From JBOCEF01 sp050586345 (lineage in GTDB: Bacteria > Pseudomonadota > Alphaproteobacteria > Rhodobacterales > Rhodobacteraceae): a stretch of 64,000 nt of DNA. Under the pieces are notes generated by a model. That model worked only from the letters and a program-made list of their open reading frames with translations, was not told the origin of the DNA and did no database searches. A program made the position numbers and the translations under genes. Location of the stretch: contig NZ_JBOCEF010000015.1 of the NCBI RefSeq assembly GCF_050586345.1, positions 1 to 64,000 of the forward strand, given 5' to 3'. Position 1 is the stretch's first letter. Each line of letters begins with the position of its first letter. Positions 26,062 to 37,768 of this stretch are shown here, one piece after another.

Positions 26062-26438
26062 GCGCGCCGAAACCCTCCAAACCGGAGCCGCGCATCATCG
26101 AGAACGTGGCCGTGGACCGCGGCTCGCGCTACGCCGTCTCGGGCGCCCCCTGCACGGGCGAGGCGGACGCCAAGGCCTTCATCAAGGCCCTGACCCGCAA
26201 GAAGAAATTCGCCAAGGCCACGCACAACACCTTCGCCTATATCGGCGCGGACGGCCCGGTGAAGAACGACGATGGCGAAAGCGGCGCCGGGATGGTCATC
26301 CTGCGGATGCTCGAGCGCGCGGGGCTGGAAGGCCACATCGTCTGCGTCACCCGCTGGTATGGCGGCAAGCATCTCGGCGGCGACCGCTTCCGCCACGTGC
26401 AGGACGCCGTGCGGGTCTATCTCGACGCGCTCGGCTGA
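26058..26438 (+). CDS. IMPACT/YigZ N-terminal domain protein (UPF0029)
   Basis: A 126-aa protein consisting only of the IMPACT/YigZ N-terminal domain, without the C-terminal DUF1949 half of E. coli YigZ. Family motifs are SGAGMVILRML and the highly conserved TRWYGGKHLGGDR. The domain is thought to bind nucleic acid or ribosome-associated factors; no activity is established. It starts inside the recQ stop (ATGA overlap), so it is translationally coupled to the helicase. Confidence 0.85.
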   Translation: MSAPKPSKPEPRIIENVAVDRGSRYAVSGAPCTGEADAKAFIKALTRKKKFAKATHNTFAYIGADGPVKNDDGESGAGMVILRMLERAGLEGHIVCVTRWYGGKHLGGDRFRHVQDAVRVYLDALG

Positions 26439-26501
26439 ACCGCCCTCGCCCTTCCCCGCGCCGCCCGCTACCCTGCCCGCCTGACCCGACCGGAGGCCCC
26501 C

Positions 26502-27284
26502 ATGAAGATCGCCAGCTTCAACATCAACGGCATCAAGGCCCGCCTGCCCGCCCTGCTGGACTGGCTCTCCGCCGCGAAGCCCGACGTGGTGTGCCTGCAG
26601 GAGATCAAGTCCCAGGACCATCTGTTCCCGCGCGAGGCCATCGAGGACGCGGGCTACAACCTCGAAACCCACGGACAGAAGAGCTTCAACGGCGTCGCCA
26701 TCCTCTCGCGCTTCCCGATCGAGGACGTGACGCGCGGCCTGCCCGGCGACGAGGAGGACGAGCAGGCCCGCTGGATCGAGGCGACGATCAGCGGCGACGA
26801 GGCCGCGGTGCGGATCTGCGGGCTGTACCTGCCCAACGGCAACCCGGCGCCGGGGCCGAAATACGACTACAAGCTGGCCTGGATGGAGCGGATGCGGGTG
26901 CGGGCGGCGGAGCTGATCGCCGCGGAAGAGATCGCGGTGATGGCCGGGGATTACAACATCATCCCCCAGGCCGGCGACGCCGCGAAGCCCGAGGCCTGGG
27001 TCGACGACGCGCTCTTCCGCCCCGAGAGCCGCGCCGCCTTCCGCCGCATCCTGCACCAGGGCTGGACGGAAGCCTGGCGCGACCGGCATCCCGTGCCCGG
27101 CGACTACACGTTCTGGGATTACCAGGCCGGGGCCTGGCAGCGGAACAACGGCATCCGCATCGACCACCTTCTCCTGTCGCCCCAGGCCGCCGACCGGGTG
27201 CAGGACATGGGCATCGACGCCGCCATCCGCGGCGGCGAGAAGCCGTCGGATCACGTGCCGATCTGGGTGGACCTGAAGCTCTGA
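26502..27284 (+). CDS. xthA: Exodeoxyribonuclease III
   Basis: A 260-aa AP endonuclease / 3'-5' exonuclease of base-excision repair. It has the exonuclease-endonuclease-phosphatase fold with N7 and E34 (LQEIKSQ), GDYNIIP (metal and catalytic Asp/Asn), RIDHLLLS and the terminal catalytic SDHVPIW. It is preceded by GGAGG. With recQ and the YigZ-like gene it makes a repair-flavoured run on the plus strand, 63 bases after the previous stop. Confidence 0.96.
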   Translation: MKIASFNINGIKARLPALLDWLSAAKPDVVCLQEIKSQDHLFPREAIEDAGYNLETHGQKSFNGVAILSRFPIEDVTRGLPGDEEDEQARWIEATISGDEAAVRICGLYLPNGNPAPGPKYDYKLAWMERMRVRAAELIAAEEIAVMAGDYNIIPQAGDAAKPEAWVDDALFRPESRAAFRRILHQGWTEAWRDRHPVPGDYTFWDYQAGAWQRNNGIRIDHLLLSPQAADRVQDMGIDAAIRGGEKPSDHVPIWVDLKL

Positions 27285-27320
27285 GGCGTTGCGCCCGGCC
27301 GGGGGCCGGTCGCCAAGGAC

Positions 27321-27356
27321 GTGGGGGAAGGAGGCATGCATGCCTCCCTCCCCCAC
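27321..27356. repeat. Inverted repeat after xthA
   Basis: Near-perfect palindrome with arms GTGGGGGAAGGAGGCATG and its complement, with one mismatch/bulge, 37 bases beyond the xthA stop. It is probably an mRNA-end hairpin, although no T-tract follows. Confidence 0.7.
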
Positions 27357-27652
27357 ACCCCCTCCCTCCGCAGACTGCGTTGCGCGCCGATGCCGCCGTG
27401 GCGCCTGCCTTCGGATAGACCTGCGGATCGACGGGCCTCCGCCCGCAGCGCGCGCGAGGGCGCAGGCCGGGTCAAGGATCGCGCAGCGACCCCCGCAGCG
27501 GGCTTGTCCTTGACGCGGCCGAAGCCCGACCAATCCTCGTAATTGCGACCTGAGGGAGCCCGTCTCCCTCAGGCGCTTCTCAGCAGGATCCCAACGCCTG
27601 CCCCCCGCACCGCCTTTCCCATCCCGGGCGCAACAGACGCGCATCGGGGGAG

Positions 27653-27705
27653 TTCGAGGGGGCCCCGCCCCCTCGAGCGGGGGCTCCGGGGGCGGCAGCC
27701 CCCGC
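27653..27705. repeat. Twin hairpin element upstream of mrp
   Basis: Two adjacent perfect stems: TCGAGGGGGC-CCC-GCCCCCTCGA (27654-27676), immediately followed by GCGGGGGCT ... AGCCCCCGC (27677-27705). The 27285-27765 spacer otherwise contains no gene. Elements of this look recur between genes in Rhodobacterales genomes; function unknown. Confidence 0.75.
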
Positions 27706-27765
27706 CACCCCTTGCCTCCCCGCCCCCCTCGCAATACCTCTCCCCCCGCAACACGGAGAGCGGCC

Positions 27766-28848
<1,083 letters not shown>

Positions 28849-28961
28849 TCCGGGCTTAAAGCGTCAGGGCGGCGTGAAAACCGCCCCGGCGGGCTTGCTG
28901 CAACTGCGAAGGCGGCGGACCCTTCGGAGGACATGAACAGTCCTCTGGGGGAGACTTGCCC

Positions 28962-29636
28962 ATGCCTTGCCGCCTGCCCGTCCTCGGCGCCGCCTGCGCC
29001 CTCGCCGCCGCTCTCGTCGCCGCCGCCCCGGCGCAGGCGGCGGTGGTCAGCTTCATCTTCACGCCGGTGGAGCGGGTCTGGCCCGACCGCTTGCCCCTTA
29101 CGGCGCAGTTTCTCGAGGGGGAGTCGATCCGCTTCGAGCTGACCTTCGACGAGACGCTGCCCGACACCGCGACGAGCTCCGCGCATGGCCGCTTCGACGA
29201 CCCGGCGGCGCAGATGGTCTTTCGGGGCCTGACCTCGGGCGCCAGCCTTTCGATCACCGGCATGACGCGGCTGAGCTTTTACTCCCCGACTGCAACCAAT
29301 CTCGGCGGCAGAGTGCTGATCGACCAGGATGCGCCGACGCCCGACATGCCCATCGCCCTGCGTAACGGCATCTCGCTCTATCCCACCGCGCCGCATTTCC
29401 TGGACCCGAACGTCCTGACGGAGGCCATGGCCGAACTCCGCGCCATCCGCAGCTTCGAGGCGACGACCGCCAGCGCCATCGTCAGCCAGTACATCGAACC
29501 GGCCTTCGAGGGCGACGGCACCCAGGAAACCCTCCTGCGCTTCTCCGAAACCGTCATCGCCGACGTGCCGGCGCCGCCCGCCGCCGCGCTGCTGCTCTCG
29601 GCGCTCGGCCTCGCCGCCTGGCGCCGCCGGGGCTGA
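28962..29636 (+). CDS. Secreted protein with VPxPA/PEP-CTERM-like sorting tail
   Basis: A 224-aa exported protein. The signal peptide ends near residue 27 (AQA-AVV). The mature part is beta-rich with no recognised domain. The C-terminus has the tripartite sorting signal: VPAPPAA, a hydrophobic span (LLLSALGLAAW) and a basic end RRRG, as in VPLPA-CTERM proteins of Rhodobacterales. These are processed by an exosortase/archaeosortase-type enzyme. No such enzyme is in this window. The leader contains hairpin GAGGAC-ATGAACA-GTCCTC (28927-28945). Role unknown, probably extracellular. Confidence 0.78.
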   Translation: MPCRLPVLGAACALAAALVAAAPAQAAVVSFIFTPVERVWPDRLPLTAQFLEGESIRFELTFDETLPDTATSSAHGRFDDPAAQMVFRGLTSGASLSITGMTRLSFYSPTATNLGGRVLIDQDAPTPDMPIALRNGISLYPTAPHFLDPNVLTEAMAELRAIRSFEATTASAIVSQYIEPAFEGDGTQETLLRFSETVIADVPAPPAAALLLSALGLAAWRRRG

Positions 29637-29675
29637 GGCCGCGCGCGGGGCCTGCCCCCGCGCCCGCCCTCGCCC

Positions 29676-30683
29676 TCACTCGATGGGCGCCAGAAGCTCC
29701 GGCGCCGTCACCAGCTGGCGCACGCCGTGGGCGTGGTCCTCGCGGCTCGAATTCCCCTCGCACCAGCGGTGCAGCGAGGAGATGTCGAGCCGCGCGCATT
29801 GCGGGCGCACCGACCAGGTCACCTGGTAGGGCGAGCAGATCTGGTTGTCATAGCTCGTGCCCGTGGTGGAGCCGAGGAACTCCACCGGCTCGCCCGTCGA
29901 GCTCGGCAGCGCCTTGGGCTGCTGGAACCCGCCGATCATCTTCGGCGACTCGCTGAAATCCGCGAAATCCATCGCCGAGGGATCGTTCACCACAAGGAAG
30001 ACCTGGCTTTCCACCCGCAGCTGCGGGTTCACGCAGGCGTCGTTGGAGCACGAGCCCAGCCCCGCCCCCGGGGCCACGTCGCAGCTTGAATGCACCCAGT
30101 GCACCTCCACCGTGTCGCCCGGCATCAACCCGCCGCAGGCGCCCTTGCCATCCGTCGGGTCGCGCAGCTCCGCCGCCGTCAGGGTCGGCGTCGCGTTGCA
30201 CTGCCAGCCGCCGTGAGCGCCGGTGCCCGCGTAGATGTTGAAGCCCGGGCCCTTGTGCTCGGCCTGGGTGTGGAAATGGATGTTGCACAGGTTCATGGCC
30301 GTCGAGGGCGGGGCCATGTTGAAACGCCGCGTGTTTCGCCCCCAGCCCACGGCGATGTCGCGCGGCGTCTGCGGCCCGAAACCCTGGCACAGGCGCGGGC
30401 CGCCCGCCGGCGCGGCGGCCGCGTCGTGGGCCCCCTGCCCGGCGCCGTGGCCGCCTGCGGCGGGCTTCTCCGCCCCGTGGCCGCCGGCCGCGGCGATCAC
30501 CGTCACCCCGGCCCCGCCCTCCGCCGTCGCCGGGTCCTGGGCGGGCGCCGGGGACGGGCGGGCGACGGGCGGGCGCATCACCGGTTCGGCGGCGCGGGCG
30601 CCCGCGGATGACGGCGCCGACAGCGCCGCCAGGGCGGCGATGAAAAGAAGGCGCGGCGCGGCGCGCGGGACGGACGACGACAT
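29676..30683 (-). CDS. Delta-class carbonic anhydrase
   Basis: A 335-aa exported protein of the delta carbonic anhydrase (CA_like) family, first known from diatoms and dinoflagellates. It hydrates CO2 to bicarbonate with a metal held by histidines. The signal peptide covers about residues 1-35, followed by a His/Gly/Ala-rich linker (about 60-100). The family core CNIHFHTQAEHKGPGF provides the putative ligand histidines. Conserved cysteines occur in CSNDACVNPQ and QCNATP, and the C-terminal half has EVHWVHSSC. An ATG at 30683 with weak GAGG upstream is taken; an ATG at 30710 is also possible. Periplasmic location is inferred. Confidence 0.82.
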   Translation of the reverse strand: MSSSVPRAAPRLLFIAALAALSAPSSAGARAAEPVMRPPVARPSPAPAQDPATAEGGAGVTVIAAAGGHGAEKPAAGGHGAGQGAHDAAAAPAGGPRLCQGFGPQTPRDIAVGWGRNTRRFNMAPPSTAMNLCNIHFHTQAEHKGPGFNIYAGTGAHGGWQCNATPTLTAAELRDPTDGKGACGGLMPGDTVEVHWVHSSCDVAPGAGLGSCSNDACVNPQLRVESQVFLVVNDPSAMDFADFSESPKMIGGFQQPKALPSSTGEPVEFLGSTTGTSYDNQICSPYQVTWSVRPQCARLDISSLHRWCEGNSSREDHAHGVRQLVTAPELLAPIE

Positions 30684-30829
30684 GGGGGGCCTCGGGCGTT
30701 CGAAGTTCATGTTTGGATTGGTGTCAGGAAAATGTTTGCATTGCCTTAACCGTACGCCGCGCCGCCTTGGCGACGTCCGGCGCGACGCCGTGCAGTTTTC
30801 GCACGCCCCGCGCGAAGGAGCCGAATTGA

Positions 30830-31525
30830 ATGATTGAATACATTGCAATTGATGACCCACGACTGTTCGTTCGCCTCGCGATCGCGCTGTACATCACGGG
30901 ACTTCTGCTTCGAAACCAGGTGCACCTGCGCGTGTCGATCCTGGCCGGGTCCTTTTGCTACATCATGTACTACATGACCGGGCAGGCCACGCCGCAATGG
31001 GACGCCGCTTTCGGCAGCATGTTGATCGTGACGGCGAATCTGTACGGGCTCGGGACCCTCCTGCTCAGCCGCCTGGCCCTCGGGATGCGCGAGGACGAGC
31101 GGGCGATGCTCTCCGTGCTCGGGCCGGTGGAGCCGGGGCTGCTGCGCCGCCTGGTGCGGATGGGCGAGACGATGGAGACGCGCGAGGAGATCACCCTGAC
31201 CCGCCAGGGCGAGCGCCCCGAGCGGCTGTGGTGGATCATCGAGGGCCGCGCGGGGGTGGAGAAGGACGGAAAGCGCTTCACCATCGACCCGCAGGTCTTC
31301 GTGGGCGAGGTGAGCTGGATGCTCGGCGGTCCCGCCACGGCGACGGTGACCCTGCCGCCGGGGGCGCGCTGCGTCAGCTGGGACCGGTCCGCGCTGCGCC
31401 GCAGGTTGGGCCGCAGGCCGCGGCTGGAGGAGGCGATGCACGCGATGATCGGCATGGACATGGCCCGCAAGGTCGCCCGCTCGCACCAGGCCGAGGGCGC
31501 CCGCCCGGCGGCCGCGGCGGTCTGA
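30830..31525 (+). CDS. Popeye-like membrane protein with cNMP-binding-type domain
   Basis: A 231-aa protein. Three membrane spans (about residues 11-28, 35-50, 62-82) are followed by a cytoplasmic beta-roll resembling a cyclic-nucleotide-binding domain (about 95-210). Family-like features are ITLTRQGERPERLWWIIEG and the phosphate-cassette region FVGEVSWMLGGPATATV. The arrangement (three spans then one cNMP-like domain) is that of Popeye-domain proteins, which bind cAMP in animals. Ligand here is unknown. It is a paralogue of the next gene and divergent from the delta carbonic anhydrase, with a 146-base AT-richer promoter region between. Confidence 0.7.
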   Translation: MIEYIAIDDPRLFVRLAIALYITGLLLRNQVHLRVSILAGSFCYIMYYMTGQATPQWDAAFGSMLIVTANLYGLGTLLLSRLALGMREDERAMLSVLGPVEPGLLRRLVRMGETMETREEITLTRQGERPERLWWIIEGRAGVEKDGKRFTIDPQVFVGEVSWMLGGPATATVTLPPGARCVSWDRSALRRRLGRRPRLEEAMHAMIGMDMARKVARSHQAEGARPAAAAV

Positions 31526-31698
31526 TCCGCGCCCAGGTCCCGCGGGGGTTGAACGCCGCCGCCCCCGTGCGCCGGGACGCCCGGCCGCGGCGGTTTCGGT
31601 TGCTTTCACGCGAAACCGGCGTTCACTGGTCGCATTAACCAGGACCGCCGCGGCGCCCGTGACCGTCGGCGGATCCACCGACATACCGGGAGGGTCCC

Positions 31699-32460
31699 AT
31701 GTGGCAGGACCTCGTCTCCGCCCCGTACGAGGCGCTCGCGCTCGGCATCGCCGCGCTGGGCGCCTTCGGGCGCGGGCGTTGCACGCTGCGGCTGGCGCTG
31801 GCCGCGGCGGCGACCGTCGCGCTCGGCTTCCGGGCGCTGGACCCCGCCGCCCCGACCGGGCTGGCGGACGCGGCGCTGGCGCTCGGCCTCGCCGGGCTGG
31901 GCCTGTCGATCCGCGGCAAGCTGGCGGCCGGCGCCGCGCCCCCGGCCGAGGCGCCGCATGTCCCCGAGGCCCGGGCCGCCCGCGCCGCCCTGCCCCATGT
32001 CACCGACGCGCAGTTCGCCGCGCTGATGCGCCTCGCCCATGCCGGGTCGACGGCGCACGAGGCGCTGCTGACCGCCCCCGGGCGGCGGCCCGACGCGCTG
32101 TGGCTGGCGCTGTCCGGGAACCCGCGGGTGGCGCATGGAACGGTGCAGCATGACCGGCTCGCGCCCTGTTTCGTCGGCGCGCTGAGCTGGCTGAACGACG
32201 CGCCCGCCACCGCCGAGGTGCACCTGCCCGCGGGGGCGCATTTCGTGGCCTGGCCGCGCGCGGCGCTGCGCGAGGCCGTCGCCGCGGACCCCGAACTGGG
32301 CGAGGCGCTGGAGGCCGAGCTGGCCCATGACATGGCCGCGCGGATGGTCGAGCAGGCGCCGCGCCCCGCCCGCCCGGTCCCGCCCGCCCCGCGCCGGGAC
32401 GCGGGGCTGCAGCACGTGGACGGCCCGGCCTGGGGAACCGGCGCGGGCGGGTCGGGGTAA
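31699..32460 (+). CDS. Second Popeye-like protein, diverged paralogue
   Basis: A 253-aa protein related to the gene before it. The aligned blocks are FVGALSWLNDAPATAEVHLP with FVGEVSWMLGGPATATV, and GAHFVAWPRAALRE with GARCVSWDRSALRR. It has two to three weaker membrane segments in the first 80 residues, a cNMP-like beta-roll (about 110-215) and a Pro-rich disordered tail. Its phosphate-cassette glycines are less conserved, so it may not bind nucleotide. It ends 6 bases from the convergent ABC transporter gene. Confidence 0.6.
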   Translation: MWQDLVSAPYEALALGIAALGAFGRGRCTLRLALAAAATVALGFRALDPAAPTGLADAALALGLAGLGLSIRGKLAAGAAPPAEAPHVPEARAARAALPHVTDAQFAALMRLAHAGSTAHEALLTAPGRRPDALWLALSGNPRVAHGTVQHDRLAPCFVGALSWLNDAPATAEVHLPAGAHFVAWPRAALREAVAADPELGEALEAELAHDMAARMVEQAPRPARPVPPAPRRDAGLQHVDGPAWGTGAGGSG

Positions 32461-32466
32461 AGCCCC

Positions 32467-34169
<1,703 letters not shown>

Positions 34170-34170
<1 letters not shown>

Positions 34171-35129
34171 CAGCGAAGCTTCGGATTGAGGGCGTCGCGC
34201 ATCCAGTCGCCCAGCAGGTTCACTGCGAAGACGAGGACCACGAGCGCGATGGCCGGGAACAGGGTGATCCACCACAGGCCGGAGAACAGGAAGTCGTTCC
34301 CGACGCGGATGAGGGTGCCGAGCGACGGCGTGGTCGGCGGGATGCCCTGCCCGAGGAAGGAGAGCGTCGCCTCGGCGATGATCGCCAGCGCAAGGCCGAT
34401 GGTGGCCAGCACCAGCACGGGCCGCAGCACGTTCGGAAGGACATGGCGCAGCATGATCAGCCAGGACGGCAGGCCGATCACGCGGGCCGCCTGCACGTAT
34501 TCCTTCTGCGCCTCGACCAGCGCCGCGCCGCGGGTGACGCGGGCGAATTGCGGCCAGTCGGTCAGGCCGATGGCGAAGATCACGACATAGACGGCGAGGG
34601 CGTCCCGGCTCTCGGGCGGCAGGGCGCTGCGGGCGATGCCGTTGATCAGGATGGCGGTCAGGATGCCGGGGATGGTCAGCTGCACATCGGCGATGCGCAT
34701 GATCACCGCGTCCCAGGCGCCGCCGAGATAGCCCGCGATCACCCCAAGCGCGACGCCGAGGGTCATGCCAAGGCACACGGCGGCCAGCCCGACGAGGATC
34801 GACAGCCGCCCGCCATAGAGGATGGTCGAGAGCACGTCCCGCCCCTGGTCGTCGGTGCCGAGCAGGAACCGCTCGTCCCCGCCCTCCACGAAGCTCGGCG
34901 GCAGCTTGCCGTCCCAGAGGCTGATCGAGGCCGGGTCGAACGGGTCCGTCGGCGCGATCCAGGGGGCGAGGAAGCTCGCCGCGATCATCGAAAGCGCGAT
35001 GAAGGCCGAGATCATCGCCGCCGGCGTGGTGAAGAAGGACCACGCGACGTCGCTGTCGAGCAGCCGGCCGAACCAGCCGCGGCGGCCTGCATGGGGATCG
35101 GTTTCGGACGAGGGTCTGGCGCCAAGCAT
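34170..35129 (-). CDS. ABC transporter permease (DppC/OppC type)
   Basis: A 319-aa inner-membrane permease with an N-terminal span (about 37-57), the OppC_N region and five further spans. The EAA-type loop is EAQKEYVQAARVIGLP...MLRHVLPN, which contacts the ATPase. The GTDDQGRDVLS motif is characteristic of the C-type subunit. The ATG at 35129, one base beyond the upstream permease stop, is preferred over an in-frame start 14 codons earlier. Confidence 0.92.
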
Positions 35130-35130
35130 G

Positions 35131-36102
35131 TCAGTTGCTCCCGATCCGGATGCGCGGGTCGATGACGACATAGAGAAGATCGACGATCAACGAGATCGCG
35201 ACGAACATCAGCGCCACGAAGCACAGGTAGGCGGCCATGATCGGCACATCCACGAAGTCCACCGCCTGGATGAACATCAGCCCCGTGCCCGGCCACTGGA
35301 ACACCGTCTCGGTGATCACCGAGAACGCGATCAGGTTGCCGATATTGATGCCGATGATGGTGATGACCGGCACCAGCGTGTTCTTCAGCGCGTGGCCGAA
35401 ATTGATCGCCCGCTCCGACAGGCCGCGGGCGCGGGCGAACTTGATGAAGTCCGTGCGCATGACCTCGAGCATCTCCGAGCGCACGAGGCGCAGGATCATC
35501 GTGGTCTGGAACAGCGCCAGCGTCAGCGCGGGCAGGATGATCGCCCGCCAGCCGTCCACCGTCAGGAACGAGGTCTTCCACCAGCCGAGGTCCACCACCC
35601 CGCCGCGCCCCGAGGAGGGCAGCCAGCGCAGGTGCACGGCGAAGAGATAGATCAGCCCGATGCCGATGATGAAGGTCGGCAGCGACACCCCGATCAGCGA
35701 GGAGGACAGCAGGAAGCGCGACAGCCACGCCTTGCGCCTTATGCCGGTATAGACCCCGGCCGAGATCCCCAGCACCAGCGCGATCACGGCCGACACCGCG
35801 ACCAGCTCCAGCGTCGCCGGAAGCCGCTCCAGGATCAGCTCGTTCACCGGGGTGCCGAGCCGGTAGCTCAGCCCGAAATCACCCGTCGCGGCATTGCCGA
35901 GGAAGCGCCCGAACTGCACCAGGATCGGATCGTCGAGGCCGAGCGCCTCGCGGATCTCGGCCCGGCGTTCCTGGGTGGCGTCCTGGCCGACCATGTTGCT
36001 CACGGGGTCGCCGACGAAATTGAACAGGGCGAAGGAGATGGCCGAGACGGCCAGCATCACCCCGATGCTCTGCACGAGCCTGCGTGCGATCACGCCGAAC
36101 AT
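35131..36102 (-). CDS. ABC transporter permease (DppB/OppB type)
   Basis: A 323-aa inner-membrane permease with six spans, N-terminal RRLVQSIGVMLAVS typical of the B-type subunit, and an EAA loop around RTDFIKFARARGLSE...HALKNTLVP. It pairs with the C-type permease encoded next. A hairpin at 36135-36164 separates it from the binding-protein gene. Confidence 0.93.
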   Translation of the reverse strand: MFGVIARRLVQSIGVMLAVSAISFALFNFVGDPVSNMVGQDATQERRAEIREALGLDDPILVQFGRFLGNAATGDFGLSYRLGTPVNELILERLPATLELVAVSAVIALVLGISAGVYTGIRRKAWLSRFLLSSSLIGVSLPTFIIGIGLIYLFAVHLRWLPSSGRGGVVDLGWWKTSFLTVDGWRAIILPALTLALFQTTMILRLVRSEMLEVMRTDFIKFARARGLSERAINFGHALKNTLVPVITIIGINIGNLIAFSVITETVFQWPGTGLMFIQAVDFVDVPIMAAYLCFVALMFVAISLIVDLLYVVIDPRIRIGSN

Positions 36103-36134
36103 GCGCGCTCCGATGTCGTTGGGATGGCATGGAA

Positions 36135-36164
36135 CGCGCCGCCCCCGTCAGCGGGGGCGGCGCG
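36135..36164 (-). promoter_or_regulatory. Hairpin between binding-protein and permease genes
   Basis: A perfect 13-bp stem CGCGCCGCCCCCG / CGGGGGCGGCGCG with TCAG loop and no T-tract. Hairpins at this position typically raise the binding-protein mRNA level relative to the permeases. Confidence 0.7.
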
Positions 36165-36205
36165 CGGAAACGACCCGGGGGCGCGGGGCCCCCGGGCGCG
36201 CGGCG

Positions 36206-37768
36206 TCATTTCTTGACGGCGTAGGCGACGCGCAGGCGGTCGTCCGCCGCGATCGGGATGTCGAACGCATCCGACATCGCCCAGGCGATCACCTGGTGGT
36301 GGATCGGGATGTAGGGCATGTCCGCCGCCACCTGACTCCAGGCCATGTCGATCATCGCCGTGCGCTTGGGGATGTCCGTCTCGGTGGTGATCGCCGCGGT
36401 CACGGCGTCGACCAGCAGGTTGGAGTACCCGGTGGCGTTCCAGGACCCGTCGCTGTCGAGCAGGTACGAGAACACGTAGTGGGAATCGAGCGTCGGGACG
36501 CCCCAGCCCAGCATGTAGAAGTCGGTCTCGCGGTTGGCGATCTTCGGGAAGTGCTGGGCTTTCGGGATCGCCTCGAGGTTCACCTTCACGCCGATGCGCG
36601 CCAGCATCGACACGGTGGCCTGGCAGATCGCCTCGTCGTTGATGTAGCGGTTGTTCGGGCAGTCGAGCTGGACGGTGAAGCCGTCCGGGTAGCCCGCCTC
36701 TTCCATCAGCGCCTTGGCGCGGTCGAGGTCATACTCCCGCACCGCGTCCTGCTCGGGCGTGTTGCCGAGCACGCCGGGCGAGGTGATCATGCCCGCGGGG
36801 AAGGACAGCCCCTCCATCACAACGCGCTGGATCGCCTTCTTGTCGATGGCGAGGTTCATCGCCTCGCGCACGCGCTGGTCGGCGAAGGGGTTCTTGCCCT
36901 TGACGTCCGAGGAGCGCAGCTCGGCGATCCCCTGGTCCATGCCGAAGAAGATGGTGCGGACCTGGGGGACGGTCTTGTAGCCGAGCCCGTCGGCGCCGTC
37001 GATGCGCTTGAGGTCCTGCAGCGGCGGGTCGAGGATGAAGTCCACCTCGCCCGACAGCAGCGCCGCGACGCGGGTGGCGGCGTTGGAGATCGGGCGATAC
37101 TCGACCGTGTCGATATTGCCCGGATAGCCCGCGGCCCAGCCCCACCAGTCGGGGTTGCGGGTCAGCACGGTCTTCTCGTCCGGGGCGCGGGAGACGAGCG
37201 CGTACGGGCCGGTGCCGTTGGCGTTGCGCACGGCGTAGGTTTCCTCGCCGGCCTTGAAGTCCTGGGCCATCTCGACCCCGTTCGCCTCGGCCCAGGTCTT
37301 GTCCATCATGAAGATGGAGGTGAGCTGGTTGGGCAGGATCGGGTTCGGGCCGGTGGTCACCAGCTTGACGGTGTAGTCGTCGATGATCTCGACCGCGGCG
37401 ACGTTCTCGGCCTGCTCCTTGAAGTCCGAGGCGCCTTCGCGCGCGCGGGTGATGGAGAAGGCGACGTCCTCGGCGGTGAAGTCGGAGCCGTCATGGAACT
37501 TCACGCCCTGGCGCAGCTTCATGGTCCAGCCGTCGGGGGCGGCTTCCCAGCTTTCGGCCAGCGAGGGCACGAGGTTCATATCGGCGTCGCGGCGTACGAG
37601 CGTGTCGTACAGCATGTAGTTCATCGCGATGGTCGGCCCCTCGTTCTGCGCGTGGGGGTCCAGGGTCAGGGCGTCGCCCTGGCTGGTCCAGCGCAGCACG
37701 TTCTCGGCCGCGGCGGGGCCGGCGAGAAGGGCGGCGACGGATGCGCCGAGGATCAGGCTCTTTTTCAT
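36206..37768 (-). CDS. ABC transporter substrate-binding protein, family 5
   Basis: A 520-aa periplasmic solute-binding protein. The signal peptide is residues 1-21 (cleavage AAA-EN), with no lipobox cysteine, so it is soluble. The family 5 core starts VLRWTSQGDALTLDPH and includes PSLAESWE, KFHDGSDFTAEDVAFS and the NNRYIND segment of the ligand pocket. Length is normal. Ligand cannot be read from the sequence. A GGAGAG site precedes the ATG. It is the first gene of the operon binding protein - DppB - DppC - DppDF. Confidence 0.93.
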   Translation of the reverse strand: MKKSLILGASVAALLAGPAAAENVLRWTSQGDALTLDPHAQNEGPTIAMNYMLYDTLVRRDADMNLVPSLAESWEAAPDGWTMKLRQGVKFHDGSDFTAEDVAFSITRAREGASDFKEQAENVAAVEIIDDYTVKLVTTGPNPILPNQLTSIFMMDKTWAEANGVEMAQDFKAGEETYAVRNANGTGPYALVSRAPDEKTVLTRNPDWWGWAAGYPGNIDTVEYRPISNAATRVAALLSGEVDFILDPPLQDLKRIDGADGLGYKTVPQVRTIFFGMDQGIAELRSSDVKGKNPFADQRVREAMNLAIDKKAIQRVVMEGLSFPAGMITSPGVLGNTPEQDAVREYDLDRAKALMEEAGYPDGFTVQLDCPNNRYINDEAICQATVSMLARIGVKVNLEAIPKAQHFPKIANRETDFYMLGWGVPTLDSHYVFSYLLDSDGSWNATGYSNLLVDAVTAAITTETDIPKRTAMIDMAWSQVAADMPYIPIHHQVIAWAMSDAFDIPIAADDRLRVAYAVKK

